Below are positions 47,190-58,343 of a stretch of DNA of 64,000 nt, one piece after another. The stretch comes from Ypsolopha sequella. Taxonomy: Eukaryota; Arthropoda; Insecta; Lepidoptera; Ypsolophidae. A program made the translations under genes and the position numbers. The notes beneath the pieces were generated by a model that worked only from the letters and a program-made list of their open reading frames with translations, had not been told where the DNA came from and did not search any database. Where the stretch lies: positions 15,675,501-15,739,500 of the forward strand of contig OW203992.1 in assembly GCA_934047225.1 (NCBI GenBank). Reading direction: 5' to 3'. The number at the start of each line of letters is the position of its first letter. The stretch's first letter is position 1.

Positions 47190-47640
47190 AATTATGTTAA
47201 GGTGTGTTAATTCCAAAACCATTTTGAGATTTAGGTTTAATAAGCCGTATTTTCGAAGTTTTGGTCTAAAAAACCTCATGATGATGAATATTTTTACGAA
47301 AAGGCTGCAACTTCCATTTGCCCTCGTGTGACGTCACTTGAGTAATGGCTGTTTAGAAATGTGTCCTTTGCTATCAAGATAAATTTATAATAATTTGCTT
47401 AAGACTAATTTTACCATGGACCTATACATCCATGAATTTTACAGCTAGATGACAGATGAGTAGACAGACAGAGACAAACCACTTTTTTTATAAGCATTCA
47501 CACATCACAATCAGTATAATGTCTAAAATTGTTAAGTGACAAAATCATAAAAAAATAATGATTAATTTATATACCAAAAAAATTAAAACTATATCCTAAA
47601 ATGGCGTATATTCCCTGAAAAAAAAACTTTTAAAAATTAA
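47190..47640. repeat. CRE-bearing repeat, copy 3 (reverse, full)
   Basis: From GTTAAGGTGTGTTAATTCC through GTGTGACGTCACTTGAG and CATCACAATCAGTATAATG to CTAAAATGGCGTATATTCCC. One CRE is perfect (47330-47337); the mirrored one is degraded (AAGTGACAAAAT). Confidence 0.65.
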
Positions 47641-47679
47641 TCTATGAGAATTAAAGGTTGATTTGGGTCGCTTACAATA

Positions 47680-47935
47680 CAGGGTGTTAAGATGAAGTTG
47701 CGGAAGCCAGAAACTGGCGTTAGTACTCGTATATACGAACAACATTTCTTGAAAACAAAAGAGAAATCGAGAAAAATAGTTGTTTCATACATTTTGGTCG
47801 GGTTGCTATGTAACTTTTCTATGGAACAGCAGATTCTTTTTCACGATTCGAAGGTTGGTCCCATCGTAAAAGTTGTTCGTATGGACGAGTACTATTGCCA
47901 GTTTCCGGCTTCCGCAACTTCATCTTAACTCCCTG
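47680..47935. mobile_element. MITE, CAGGG...GATGAAGTTGC family (copy 2)
   Basis: CAGGGTGTTAAGATGAAGTTG mirrored by CAACTTCATCTTAACTCCCTG; inner GCGGAAGCC / GGCTTCCGC. An ATG frame of 78 codons inside is incidental. Confidence 0.75.
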
Positions 47936-47939
47936 CATA

Positions 47940-48424
47940 AATAATAAAGGGGCCAGACAAGTTTGGCACACCTTGCAGAAACTCATGAGTAGATCCCTTG
48001 TAAGTAGGTCATTATACTATTTATTTCAAGTCTGAGCTTCTGTTTACAAATATGGATAACGAAGAGAATCTATCTCTTGACCTTCACATATAGGAAGATC
48101 AGATAAAGGGTCGACGCCCCCACACATGCCGAGTCAGAGGTTGCACGCTCTGCGTTTATTGAATACTTATCCGAGATAGGTATGTAGGTGTATGTAACAG
48201 ATTTGTGATCGGTAAATAAATTTATATATATTTACGAGTATATAGGTACATGCTTATACATGTATGTATGTATGTATGTATTTTACTGGCCAAACCCGAT
48301 TTTAGGACAAACTAGTTTGGAATAGTTTTTCGGAAGTCCTGCAGCGTAGAAGAGACCCAAGAAGGTTATATATAGGTATAGATAACCTTCGTGGTAATTT
48401 TTTAATGAGAACCCGAAACTACTT
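47940..48424. other. Spacer with a short (TATG)n run
   Basis: (TATG)4-5 near 48262-48282. Nothing coding. Confidence 0.4.
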
Positions 48425-48426
48425 TA

Positions 48427-49002
48427 CAGTGTATCCCTCGTACAAGTGCACATCCGAAAGTGGGTGAAACTAGATCTAAATATATCGACAAAAACAAAGA
48501 AAAATATTTTTTTCAATTTTTTTTTAATCTTGAAAAAGTACTCCACCTGGGTATCTTTCTATGGGACGCGAGCGCAGTGCCTTTGGTTAACCGCTCGTAG
48601 AAAATATTGTATATATAATAGAACGTTGTATTTTTTTTTTTTTTTGTTAGAAAGATAATGGAATAGGCAATGATAAATAGGAATAAAAGTATAGTAAAAC
48701 GGGGACATTATTTTGAAAAAATTGACAAATACTGAAAAAAAAGACGGAAAAATTAAAGAAATAATCTTTTAGGATATAATTTTTATGGTAATGGTAGTTG
48801 ATTATGTTTTGTTTTTGATTTGGTATGCAACGTCTATTCTTAAGGATTATAACAGTTTTATTTCATTGCATTACTCGCGATAGATCAAAAGTTATGACAT
48901 ATTTTATACATAGTCTCCATGAAGGCAAAAAAATTTTTAAAACGTAAGTTTATAAAACAAAGATTTACTAAAAAAAAAAACATTGTTTGTCGATAAAATA
49001 TA
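48427..49002 (-). mobile_element. CAGTGTGTC-ended element, copy 2 (reverse, one end lost)
   Basis: The left end CAGTGTATCCCTCGTACAAG is intact (TA at 48425-48426). The body is the reverse complement of 36178-36803, but it stops at TTTGTCGATAAAATA, about 45 bp short of its other end, right where copy 3 begins. Confidence 0.75.
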
Positions 49003-49004
49003 TA

Positions 49005-49623
49005 CAGTGTGTCCCTCGTACAAGTGCACATCCGAAAAGGGGTGAAACTAGACCTTATTTTATCGAGAAAAAATTTTTTTTTTTTTTAGAAAATATTTGT
49101 TTTATAAATTTACGTTTCATTTTTTTTTGCCTACCATGGAGACTATGTATAAAATATGTCATAACTTTTGATCTATCGCGAGTAATGCAATGAAATAAAA
49201 CTGTTATAATCCTTAAGAATAAACTTTGCATACCAAACCAAAAACAAAACATAATCAACTACCATTACTATAAAAATAATATCCTCAAAGATTATTTCTT
49301 TAATTTTTCCGTCTTTTTTTTCAGTAATAGTCAATTTATTCAAAATAATGTCCCCGTTTCACTATACTTTTATTCCTATTTATCATTGCCTATTCCATTA
49401 TCTTTCTAACAAAAAAAAATACAACGTTCTATCATAAATACAATATTTTCTACGAGCGGTTAACCAAAGGCACTGCGCTCGCGTCCCATACAAAGATACC
49501 CAGGTGGAGTACTTTTTCAAGATTAAAAAAAAATTTAAAAAAATATTTTTCTTTGTTTTTGTCGATATATTTAGATCTAGTTTCACCCACTTTCGGATGT
49601 GCACTTGTACGAGGGACACACTG
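49005..49623 (+). mobile_element. CAGTGTGTC-ended element, copy 3
   Basis: Ends CAGTGTGTCCCTCGTACAAG / CTTGTACGAGGGACACACTG, TA at 49003-49004 and 49624-49625. Complete. Head-to-head with copy 2, producing a 1.2 kb inverted repeat. Confidence 0.82.
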
Positions 49624-49627
49624 TATA

Positions 49628-49695
49628 CTCGGCCGGGCACGAATCGAATTCAGGTCTCAAAATTAAGAGTTTTACCCACTGAGCTTATAAGTCTT
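49628..49695 (-). repeat. tRNA-like (SINE head) fragment
   Basis: On minus: AAGCTCAGTGGGTAAAAC ... TTGAGACCTGAATTCGATTCGTGCC. This resembles an A box (AGCTCAGTGGG) and a B box (ATTCGATTC) at tRNA spacing, but acceptor pairing and CCA-end context are missing. A pseudo-tRNA or SINE remnant. Confidence 0.4.
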
Positions 49696-49774
49696 AGTCA
49701 GTCTTACCGATGCTATAAATTCGAATCAGCTCAATTCTCATAGTTTAATTTCAAAAATATATGTTTTAATTTTT

Positions 49775-50190
49775 TTTCAAAGGTTCTTCGCCATTTTAGG
49801 ACAGTTTTCATTATTTTGGTAAATAAATTAACCATTATTTTTTATGATTTTTAAAGAATTGTCAGTTATGACGTCACTTGAGAATTTTGGACATTATACT
49901 GATTGTGATGTGTGATTGCTTATAAGAAAGTGGTATGTCTCTTCTACTCATCTGTCAAACCAGTCTGCAGTAAATTTTCATAAATTTATCTTGATAGCAA
50001 AAGACACATTTCTAAACAGCCATTTCTAAAGTGACGTCACACAAAGGCAAATAGAAGTTGCAGCTTTTTCGTAAAAATATTTACCATCATGAGGTTTTTT
50101 AGACCACAAGTTCGAAAATACACCTTATTAAACCTAAATATCGAAATGGTTTTTGAATTAATACACCTTATAATAATTTTATCTAAGCGT
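49775..50190. repeat. CRE-bearing repeat, copy 4 (forward, full)
   Basis: Two perfect TGACGTCA octamers (about 49869 and 50032) in mirrored context, with GATTGTGATGTGTGATTGCTTATAA and CATCATGAGGTTTTTTAGACC. Confidence 0.65.
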
Positions 50191-50373
50191 ATTCAGATAA
50201 AAACTGAAAACGCATAGATGTTTACATATTTAAAAAAAAAACTCGTTTTTAGGGTTTAGAGTTCCATACACTCCAAGGGTACCGAACGAAATCCCTCTAT
50301 TAGTCAAATCAAGAACTTTTTATGAAACGTCAAAAACGACTTTTTGTATGAAAATACTTAGAAGTGACGTCAT

Positions 50374-53300
50374 CAGTGGCGGCTGGTGTGTCAGAGAACC
50401 GGTGGTGCACTGCATGGGTTTAGTAAATATTTTCAAATAATTTTAATTAATATTCACTATTATACTAACAAAAACTAACAAATAATTAATCACGCACAAA
50501 TTAATCAAAATAACACCGCAAGCGCGCGTGAAAAGTAACAATGACAAGTGCGTAGGTCAAACAAAAGGTCATGCATCCGAGAGCCAAACGTCGCACAGTA
50601 TACGATTTGACCAATCTAGAGAGACAAAATTATATGTCGCACTTAAAGGATCTGAAATTACCTAAACTCGGAATTAGCACTTGAATTCACATTATGTAAT
50701 TATGTGGCAGCAAATAATACAATTTTTATAATACCAAAAAATTTATTCTGATTTCAACAAAAAAGTTATATCAATTTTATGTTTTAAAAGGCTTTTTCGT
50801 GGCAGTTTTGTCAAAAGTGATATAAAGGGATCGGATGATACTAACAAATACTTAATTAAATCGAAATTTGTGCGGATTCGAGAAGTTTTCAAGGTGTGGC
50901 CCAGTCTTGCCTTGCGGATTTCTTTGTTTTTGGCCTCTGAAGCCTCTTCGGACATTTGTCCTATTGGAATTACACAATGTCTCATTATCTCTGCTCCGTG
51001 AACAAGTATCTTATGTACCGTAGTTGGCATATTGTACCATGGGTATAAGGTGAGATATAAGTTTCGGGTTTCAGAGCAGTAGCGTTTAAATTTGTATGGG
51101 TCAATTTCATAGCCAGACGCTATGGCTGCAAGAACCGTACTGAAACGGTATAGTAGATTTTCATTGATACGGGTGATACGAGAAGTTTCTTGGTAGTTGT
51201 GAAAAAACCTTCTTGCCGTATTCCCATCGTTGCTCGTTCCAAATCCCGGTTTCACTTTATTTATAATCAGACCAATCTCTTTGAACTTCTTCGTGATATT
51301 ATTCTTCCTCGTCTTAAAATCTTTTTTATTTTTCTCTCCCTTAACTTGCCACTCACGTATTTTGATTCGGTAAGCGATATTTAATAGGCACTCCATTGTG
51401 CGGATGTAAGCATGAAGGCTAGATATCCCAAACCGGTACATATTTTCATCAGGCTCTCTCACAGTTACTGTGGAATTCATCTCCTTGGATGTAGTTTTGC
51501 AGATAAAACATGTCTGAGTGGACTTATTTTCGGAAAGCACGTTGCATACTTTACCGTCTATCATCGAGAGAATCAATTGGTGTTTTATAGAGATATTAAC
51601 TTCTTCTATATGAACAATAGTAGGCACTAACTCCCGAATTTGTTTCTCGATATCTTCACATTCTTGTTTTATTAATGTATCTGTTTCTTTTTTGTATAAA
51701 AACTTTATAGTTCTGCAGAACCTTGGTGAAGATGGGCGTGGATTTTCCCATATGGTCTTATTGTCATCTCTGACAAGTCTTAATGGCACCATCGAAACTA
51801 CAAACATATATTCATCAGTATCGTTTGAATTTTCAAATGGCTGCTTGTAAATGCTGTGGCCTGAGGAGCCGTCACATCCCCACTTGTAAATTAGTCTGTA
51901 GTTTAAGCCATTTACGTCAGGCCTCAAAACATTTCCGAGAATGTTTTCACATATTCTTTTTGCGGTATGGTTCAAAAGAGCTTGCAGCTCAATCTTGGCA
52001 TACGTATCTGTTAGAGTAAATTTATCCACAGGAGGGTAGCACTGTTCTTTCACTTTTGCAACTAGATCATAGCATGGGTAAAGACGAAATCCTCTTTCTT
52101 TTGACTCATGTTGTATATTCTTATATGTCTGCACAGTAAAATCGTTAGAAATAAACAAAGCCAAAGCTTCTTCCGGGGTATAAGGCCGTTGTTCATTTTT
52201 TTCAGTTATTCTTCTACGAGCTTTTTTATACCCAGTAGCTCGTCTTGGTGAAGCTGAAGAAACTTCCTGCATCAACCTAGCAGCATCACGTTTTCCAGTT
52301 GCTCGTACACTCAATTGTGCTGCAAAAGATAGCTGTGCATCGTCATAATCTTCCAACAAATGTTGAATTTTCCGCTTTTTGGTTTTCTTCGAACCGTGTT
52401 CAAAAGTCTTTTTTGGTCTGCCAACACTGGAACTCGGGTTTGGGGACTGCTCTCGGAACATAGTAAAAACTAATTCTTCATTCAGCCATTCTTCGTTAGC
52501 CTTCAAAAATAAGTCTAAACGTCTCTGTTTACGAAGCCATTTCAGACGAATCTTCTCGCATTCCTTTTTTAGAAACGCCTTCAAGGGCTTTTCCTGGTCT
52601 TGTAGGAGAATCAAATTAACAAATATTGACTTCACAAACATCATTACTTGGTCTAATCTGCCTTTGGGCGGGGTTGAACGCCAAAAGTCAAATAACGACT
52701 TTCGCCGAATTCGGGCACCTATAAAGAAATAAATAAGAAATTATTAGAATCGCAATAATTCGCAAAAAAATAATATATTTTTTATGAACTTTAACAATAT
52801 GAGAATACGATAAGAGCTAATTCATGACGTGACTCATCTTGACTACGTACTTTAAGACTATGTAAACTTTCTTTTTAAGATTTTTTTGTAGATTTATAGA
52901 AGGTGTTTTTATGACAGTACTACTAAGTCTTCATAAACATATTAGTGGATATAAATGAAATGACATATAAATAATTACCTCTTCTTGAGGAATCCATCAC
53001 CAAAAAGTACTTAAATTCACACAAAACTGAGAAACACATGCACAACACCGACGTTCAGATTGGCACTGACCGAGGGGACGGCTACCTGGATCCGAAACGC
53101 TAACTTCGCCCCATTGTTTTAGAGGGGACCGCGCTTCAAAAACTGGTTTTAAATACGTTATCAGTTGTAGGGTCCGTTCAAGGTTAAATTGATATTTAAA
53201 AAAACTCTGTTTTAACATTTTGATTTTAAGACTTTTGTCTCTCTAGATTAGTCAAATCGTATATTGTGCGTCGCCCAAGCGAGAGTCTTTCGTATTCTCT

Positions 53301-53761
53301 CGGCAATTTCCGGCTCCGTGCGGCGCACGAATCTATCCTAAAAACGCCATACAATTTGTACTAAGCATCTTCGGTGTCACGCGCCGGGCGGTTTACATCG
53401 TCTTTCATAGAAGTTGTTAGAGATCTCTGCGTGCGCTTTACCGAGCGCACGGGGTCGTTTTTGTTCAAGCAAAAATAAGATCTAATTCTTTTGCAGTAGA
53501 AAGCAAAACAGGTCAGCTTAATTTTATTTAACTCGAATATCAAAACCTTGTAATCAGATATGTAATTTCTGTGTACAATGTATGGATTGTTATAGGTATA
53601 GGTCATTGTTTTGAAAGTTTATATTTTTTACATAGGTGTATGCAATGATATTCCAGCCCATCATTGGGTGTATGGTATAGGCAGAAGGTTGGTTCAATTT
53701 ATAAGTAAGATTTAAAATGGTAGTGCGGCGCACGAGCGCACTTAAGGTGCAGCCGCCACTG
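50374..53761 (-). mobile_element. Intact DNA transposon with RAG1/Transib-like transposase
   Basis: Seen directly: 12-bp terminal inverted repeats CAGTGGCGGCTG / CAGCCGCCACTG; a perfect 8-bp flanking duplication GACGTCAT at 50366-50373 and 53762-53769; a subterminal inverted repeat of about 41 bp (50589-50629 and 53233-53273; ATACGATTTGAC(C/T)AATCTAG core); and GTGCGGCGCACGA twice near the right end (53318 and 53723). Total 3388 bp, with one two-exon gene on minus. Known: Transib and RAG-like transposons usually have CAC-type ends and 5-bp duplications, while 8-bp duplications with CAGTGGCG-like ends are typical of hAT elements. The uninterrupted frame and perfect duplication suggest recent insertion. 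Confidence 0.85.
50743..52997 (-). CDS. RAG1/Transib-like DDE transposase (two exons)
   Basis: Predicted join: 52997-52979 (ATG, MDSSRR + G), donor G|GTAATT, 260-bp intron, acceptor TTATAG|GT, then 52718-50743; 664 residues. The intron start is chosen because the frame is open upstream of the internal Met at 52644 to the acceptor (GARIRRKSLFDFWRSTPPKG). N-terminal 180 residues are basic, with nuclear-signal-like KKTKKRK. Candidate catalytic residues: Asp289 in KWGCDGSSGHS, Asp394 in LSMIDGKVC, Glu in SEEASEAKNK (597-601). Between them are a CFIC zinc knuckle (Cys410, Cys413), His442 in SSLHAYIR, NDGNTARRF, and Trp567 in LYPWYNMP. The order and spacing match the RAG1 core (CDG, second Asp, CxxC, H, KPxW, ASExNExxNK). 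No RING or PHD-like partner is seen, and there is no RAG2-like frame. AATAAA overlaps the stop codon. Assignment to RAG1/Transib is by motif reading; an unnamed related superfamily is possible. Confidence 0.8.
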
Positions 53762-53769
53762 GACGTCAT

Positions 53770-54490
53770 AACTTAATATTTTGGCAGAAGGCAAATATTC
53801 ATTCTTTAATCGTCTTCTACATTCTAAATTGTTTCATTCTATTGAAATTTTTAAATTTAACTTAATGCAAAATGATGAAATAATTAGGCATTTTTTTTAA
53901 TACCAATTTTACGCATGGATTTTTTTAACAGCCCAACATTGGCCCAGCATTATTGTAAAAATATTATAAAGAAAACAATATACCAATTAAATGATATTTA
54001 ATCATATTCAATTCATTTGTAACAAAATTATAAAAAGTTTATAAAATTAACTTAAATAACAAATATTGTGACTTATAAATGGAATTTTTAAAACGACTTA
54101 TTATATAAAAATGTTGCGATTTATATATACGTAACAAAATTATTTAAATTGTACAAATATGATTTTCATTTGTTTTTTGTTAACCAAAATAAATTTCAAA
54201 TAGTAAAACATATTTTAAATGCATAAAAATATGTAAATCGTTTGATTTCAATTAAAACGGTGATTAATACATTTATAAATGCTATTATTTATTACTTATT
54301 GTCTCCATCACAATTATATACATACATATTTCTTTACATCATTAACATTTTATAATTTAGGGCACTTGACACTTCGAGACTACCCTAAAAATATTATTTA
54401 TTCATTTTATTATGTAAAGGAGTTTAACCTACAATAATCGAGTAAAATAATGACATAAATACTCATGGCATGGCAAGGTTGGGGCACTAA
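53770..54490. other. Very AT-rich spacer, nothing seen
   Basis: No supportable feature. Confidence 0.45.
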
Positions 54491-55029
54491 TAGGGTGTCT
54501 TCAAAATCCGCTTTGTTCAAAATATATAGTTTAGTAGTGGAAATACTTAGATGCGATCTATAAAATGATCTAATAAAAATAAAACCAAAAATATTGGACT
54601 ACATCTTCTGCCCCGCAATTGACTCGATCAAAGGATTAAAAGTTTATGGAATAAAAAAAACTTTTTTTTATGCTGCCATAAAGATATTTGTCACTTAATT
54701 TGTCTAAATTTAATTAAAAACCGCGTAAATTCACATAATTAATCATTTTAGGCAAGTTTTACTAGATTTTTTTTCGTAAAGCCTCGGGGCACAGCAGTTT
54801 TCATGACCTATTTTCGGCTAAATAAAATAAAAAAATAACAGGAGGGCCGTCAAAAGTGGCGAAATCTATGTTCTATGTCCAGTAGTGGACGAACTAGGCT
54901 GTGGATGAATGGAAAAAATTCGTTTCTTTATAGTCCAATATATTGTTTTTTTTTTTATTTGAGCTTTCTATAGAGTTTCCACTATTACGATATGAAATTT
55001 GAATAGTAGTGGACTCTCGAGACACCCTA
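54491..55029. mobile_element. TAGGGTGTC-ended element, relative of 24630-25623
   Basis: Ends TAGGGTGTCTTCAAAATCC / GGACTCTCGAGACACCCTAA. Shared body: GTCACTTAATTTGTCT, AAAAACCGCGTAAATTCACA and TTTTCATGACCTATTTTCGG. It includes a LINE end fragment (ATGTCCAGTAGTGGACGAAC, 54877-54896). Confidence 0.6.
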
Positions 55030-56666
55030 ATGGGCACACTATTTGTTTCACTAGGCTGCTCCTATGTATACTAATGCTACATGGTATATATTATGTATAT
55101 CATATTTTTCGCATCGTGAACAGTCTTTCATTAACACGTTTCTCCTAATTAACAGTCTGATTAATCTTTGTTGATAAAATAATTTAAATGCCTTATTTAA
55201 TTTAAAAAAAAACTGACAATATATTGGTATAAAATTTTGGTATAAAAGAGAAAAACGACATCAAAATCTTACAATATTTTTTTTATAAAATAAAGAAAGA
55301 TTTGATTGTATCAAATTATATAACTCTTAAAATGAAGTAAAAAATTATAACATGATTCACAAAAGTAAAAAAAATCTTACAACTACTTATCTATTTATTG
55401 CTAGTTCAAATTGCACCAACAATAAAACTATTTGGTCAGGACGCAGCATGTCTTCTAAACACCCTCTGATAGACTAACAAACGAATAATAATTTTGACTA
55501 AACATTGAGCAACTAGTTAGTAATAAGGACATAAAAATTAAACATGCACTGTGAAAAGTTAAACACAAAAATTATTTACTACGCGTTTTTATAACATGAG
55601 ACCTGGCGAGCGAGAGGTAAATATCTTGTAGTAAGTTTTTGAAATTTTGCAAGGGGTCCGTGACTAGTTGACTACTAAAAGTTTAAGAACCCCAGGTTTA
55701 ATCGCGCGCAACGCCACTAGTTGAACCACATATGCAAGGAGCCTGACGTACTGTTTAATCGCAAAACATCGTGTCACGCTCCTCGCACTTGTGATTCAAG
55801 TAAGTCGCATCGCACGCGATTAAACACTATGCTACGGGCCCTGGTGTAGTGTGAGCAAGCAGGACAATGGGTCTCTCATGTTATTGTGCACGCGCAGTAG
55901 ACAGGTTTTTCTTGAGCACATCATACACAATGCAGAGTATTGTAGAAGTTCCGTGAATTCAAAATATCCATTTATTTACATTCCATAAACCAATCGTGCG
56001 CACAGACAGACAAAACATCTGAACTTATTTAAATCATTGCCTTTTACAACGCAACAGGAACTTTTTTGTTGTCGATTTCAAATCTTTGTGATAATTTACA
56101 GTAAAGGGCCTTTTTACGGATTACGCACAATATATAAGCATGCCACGGTTTCGATTCAGTACTAGAGTCCTAAGGTTATCTTCCGACGTATTCATAGAAA
56201 GCACAGTCGCGAGCTTTTAGAGAAAATAAAAACAAAAATATTTATAGAACCAAAATAACGTCAAATAAAAGTGAGATATATTAATTTAACAGTGCAATTA
56301 TGTTGTCAGTTTTAAATAAAAATGTATAGCGAAATAGGTTTTTTTTCTAGACTGTAGTTTCCTACACATAATGTACCTACTCGTACTTACCTCATTAGGT
56401 TGAATAATTATGCAATATCACCCGTCAGCTTGTAGTGACCGCAAGCACTTTTATGCGCGACTGTATGTATACATGCGTAAACTCATCCCCGGCTAGCTTC
56501 AGACGTATTTTTTTTACAATACGCGAGCTATACCTAAAAGGTATTGCGACTGTTGCCGCACCCAGGATAGGGTCCGGAATATATCTCACTTCCTATTTAA
56601 CATTATTTTAATAACTATTTCTGTACTGACCGCCCGCATAATTAAAAGTTTGTATAATCAAGAACC
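55030..56666. other. Spacer downstream of DGAT1
   Basis: AT-rich. 55685-55825 is the second copy of the CpG-rich repeat (ATCGCGCGCAACGCCACTAG...GCACTTGTGATTCAAG...GCGATTAAAC). A minus-strand ATTAAA at 56607-56612 could be the DGAT1 polyadenylation signal. No other gene seen. Confidence 0.4.
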
Positions 56667-56882
56667 TCATGCTTGTATATTCTGCACATGTTTGAGAGCG
56701 TAGTCATGGTAGTACATCATGATGGCTAACGGCTGTCCCAGGATGAGGGAGCTCCACACGATGAGGTTGCCCCAGCGAGGGCCCAGCTTCACTTCCGCCA
56801 GGCGAGAGATTATCGAGAGCGGCAATTGCGCCATCATGCCGAGGAAAGCCCAGATGCGGAACATTTGTAATGGGACGCTCAC
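56667..56882 (-). CDS. DGAT1: DGAT1 last coding exon
   Basis: Acceptor TTGTTCAG at 56883-56890; the exon opens in phase 0 with GTG (VSVPLQMFRIWAFLGMMAQL), continues through LGPRWGNLIVWSSLILGQPL and IMMYYHDYALKH, and stops at TAA-type codon 56667-56669. 71 residues. It continues exactly from the previous exon: FHEYL + VSVPLQ is the standard DGAT1 junction. This part holds the final transmembrane helices of the membrane-bound O-acyltransferase fold and the conserved YYHDY near the C-terminus. The enzyme makes triacylglycerol from diacylglycerol and acyl-CoA in the endoplasmic reticulum; the Drosophila orthologue is midway. Confidence 0.92.
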   Translation of the reverse strand: MSVPLQMFRIWAFLGMMAQLPLSIISRLAEVKLGPRWGNLIVWSSLILGQPLAIMMYYHDYALKHVQNIQA

Positions 56883-58343
56883 CTGAACAAACGGTTGTGT
56901 GTCAAAAGTCTGCGATGTTGCACCCTGAGCTGCGTTCCGAAATGTTTAATATCGGTTATTAGACATTACTAAATTAGTCCTCATCATCGCTTAGGCCTTG
57001 GTTTCTTTTAAATGCTAGACGTTTTGTTTACCAGCCGCCAGGAGCTTACAGTGGCCGGCGCGGCCTTGGTTCAGTCTTGCGTCAACATTTGACATAAATA
57101 TTGAATATACGGAGTATATTGTTGCTCTAAAGGAGGATCTTATCTAGCAAATGCAACTAGCGACATTTTTAAAATCAGAGAGAAAGGAGGTTGCTACAAC
57201 GTTACAATTAACCATTTTACTAGCATTATGTCTTTTTCCTCATGCAATTTCTTAATTTTCGACAATTTATACAGTCGCGCGTCGGCGCAGAGCTCAAAAT
57301 CGACTGTGGCGTCAGACGCGGAGGCTGGAAGCAACAGCCGCGTTCATCACGTCGTCGCCGCTGGCGTCCAGAAGAGACCACACCAGTACAATCTCATACA
57401 ATATGCACTATTACGGCGTGTCGCGTTCGGCAGCTAGCGATCGTGTACGATGTTTTGAAGAAACCAAGGATCTATGTATTATGGTATATATATATATATA
57501 CCAAGGTATTATGATTTCTGGCCAGGAGTACGTGTCAAACTCATATTTAAATACTTTATTTTGTAAAATGGGTACATATATTACAAAATTAATTATTGCG
57601 TTACATTAGCTTATTATATTAAACATTTCGGAACGTAAGGATAATCTGCTTCAAAATACGCTATATTGTTTTTTTTGTTCACCGATATACGATGTATTAA
57701 TTTGTGAAAACGTGGCATAGTTTGTAACAGCTTTCCCGGAATTACAGTTTAAATTTGTTCTTACATGCCAAAATTCATAATGATCGACCCAGTACTTTTG
57801 GTACGAGTATGTTTCCATATCCACAGACGAACGAAGAAAAGATAATAATCATGATATTTGTGACTAAACTTCATGTTTCCTAAAACGTGCCTTGCAATGC
57901 CATCTGTTGTATCAGATAGTTACTAATAAAAATGTTTACTTCGGTCAACTTGGTACTCCAAATTCCCAAGTACCGCCCGCGCGACCCCCTAGCTATTTGA
58001 GAACCTATTGCGCTATCTAGCGATAACCTATTGAACTTGGGCGTCGTTGAAGCTAACGACATCTATTGCCACTCTGGCAGTAACCCAGTACACAAAATTT
58101 CCGAGAGATGGCGGTGATTTTTATTTGTTTGTCATACGACTCACACGTACGTACGGTATTGAAAGGACTGAAAGTTTTATTTTTTTGTGACTTCACCGTA
58201 TCCAATTAATTATCCTTATTAAGCCAGCGCTGCTGGCCATTATCAAGGCAAGTGTCGTTCTTAGGACGACTACGTGGCGTTCACCAGCGTTATCAAACGG
58301 GCACTGGCAACTCGCCGATCGAATAACTTAGGGAATTGCTTAC
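56883..58343 (-). other. DGAT1 final intron
   Basis: 1461 bp, GT (58343-58342) to AG (56884-56883). It holds a CpG-rich patch at 57265-57440, open in two plus frames (69 and 90 codons) without family resemblance, a (TA)n run at 57486-57500, and dispersed-repeat-like text at 57880-58110. Nothing in it looks like an alternative DGAT1 exon. Confidence 0.75.

Noticed and set aside
47692..47928. 78-codon plus-strand frame
   Set aside because: Lies entirely inside a MITE with matching inverted ends.
50374..53761. Simple hAT assignment for the 50-54 kb transposon
   Set aside because: Ends and duplication fit hAT, but the protein lacks a BED finger and the hAT-type C-terminal SASER..FS block, and its motifs follow the RAG1/Transib order.
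50374..53761. RAG2-like partner gene in the RAG1-like element
   Set aside because: Space outside the transposase gene is under 1.2 kb in total and shows no kelch-like frame.
57228..57514. Overlapping plus frames in the DGAT1 final intron
   Set aside because: CpG-rich patch keeps frames open; no similarity recognised and the strand is opposite to DGAT1.
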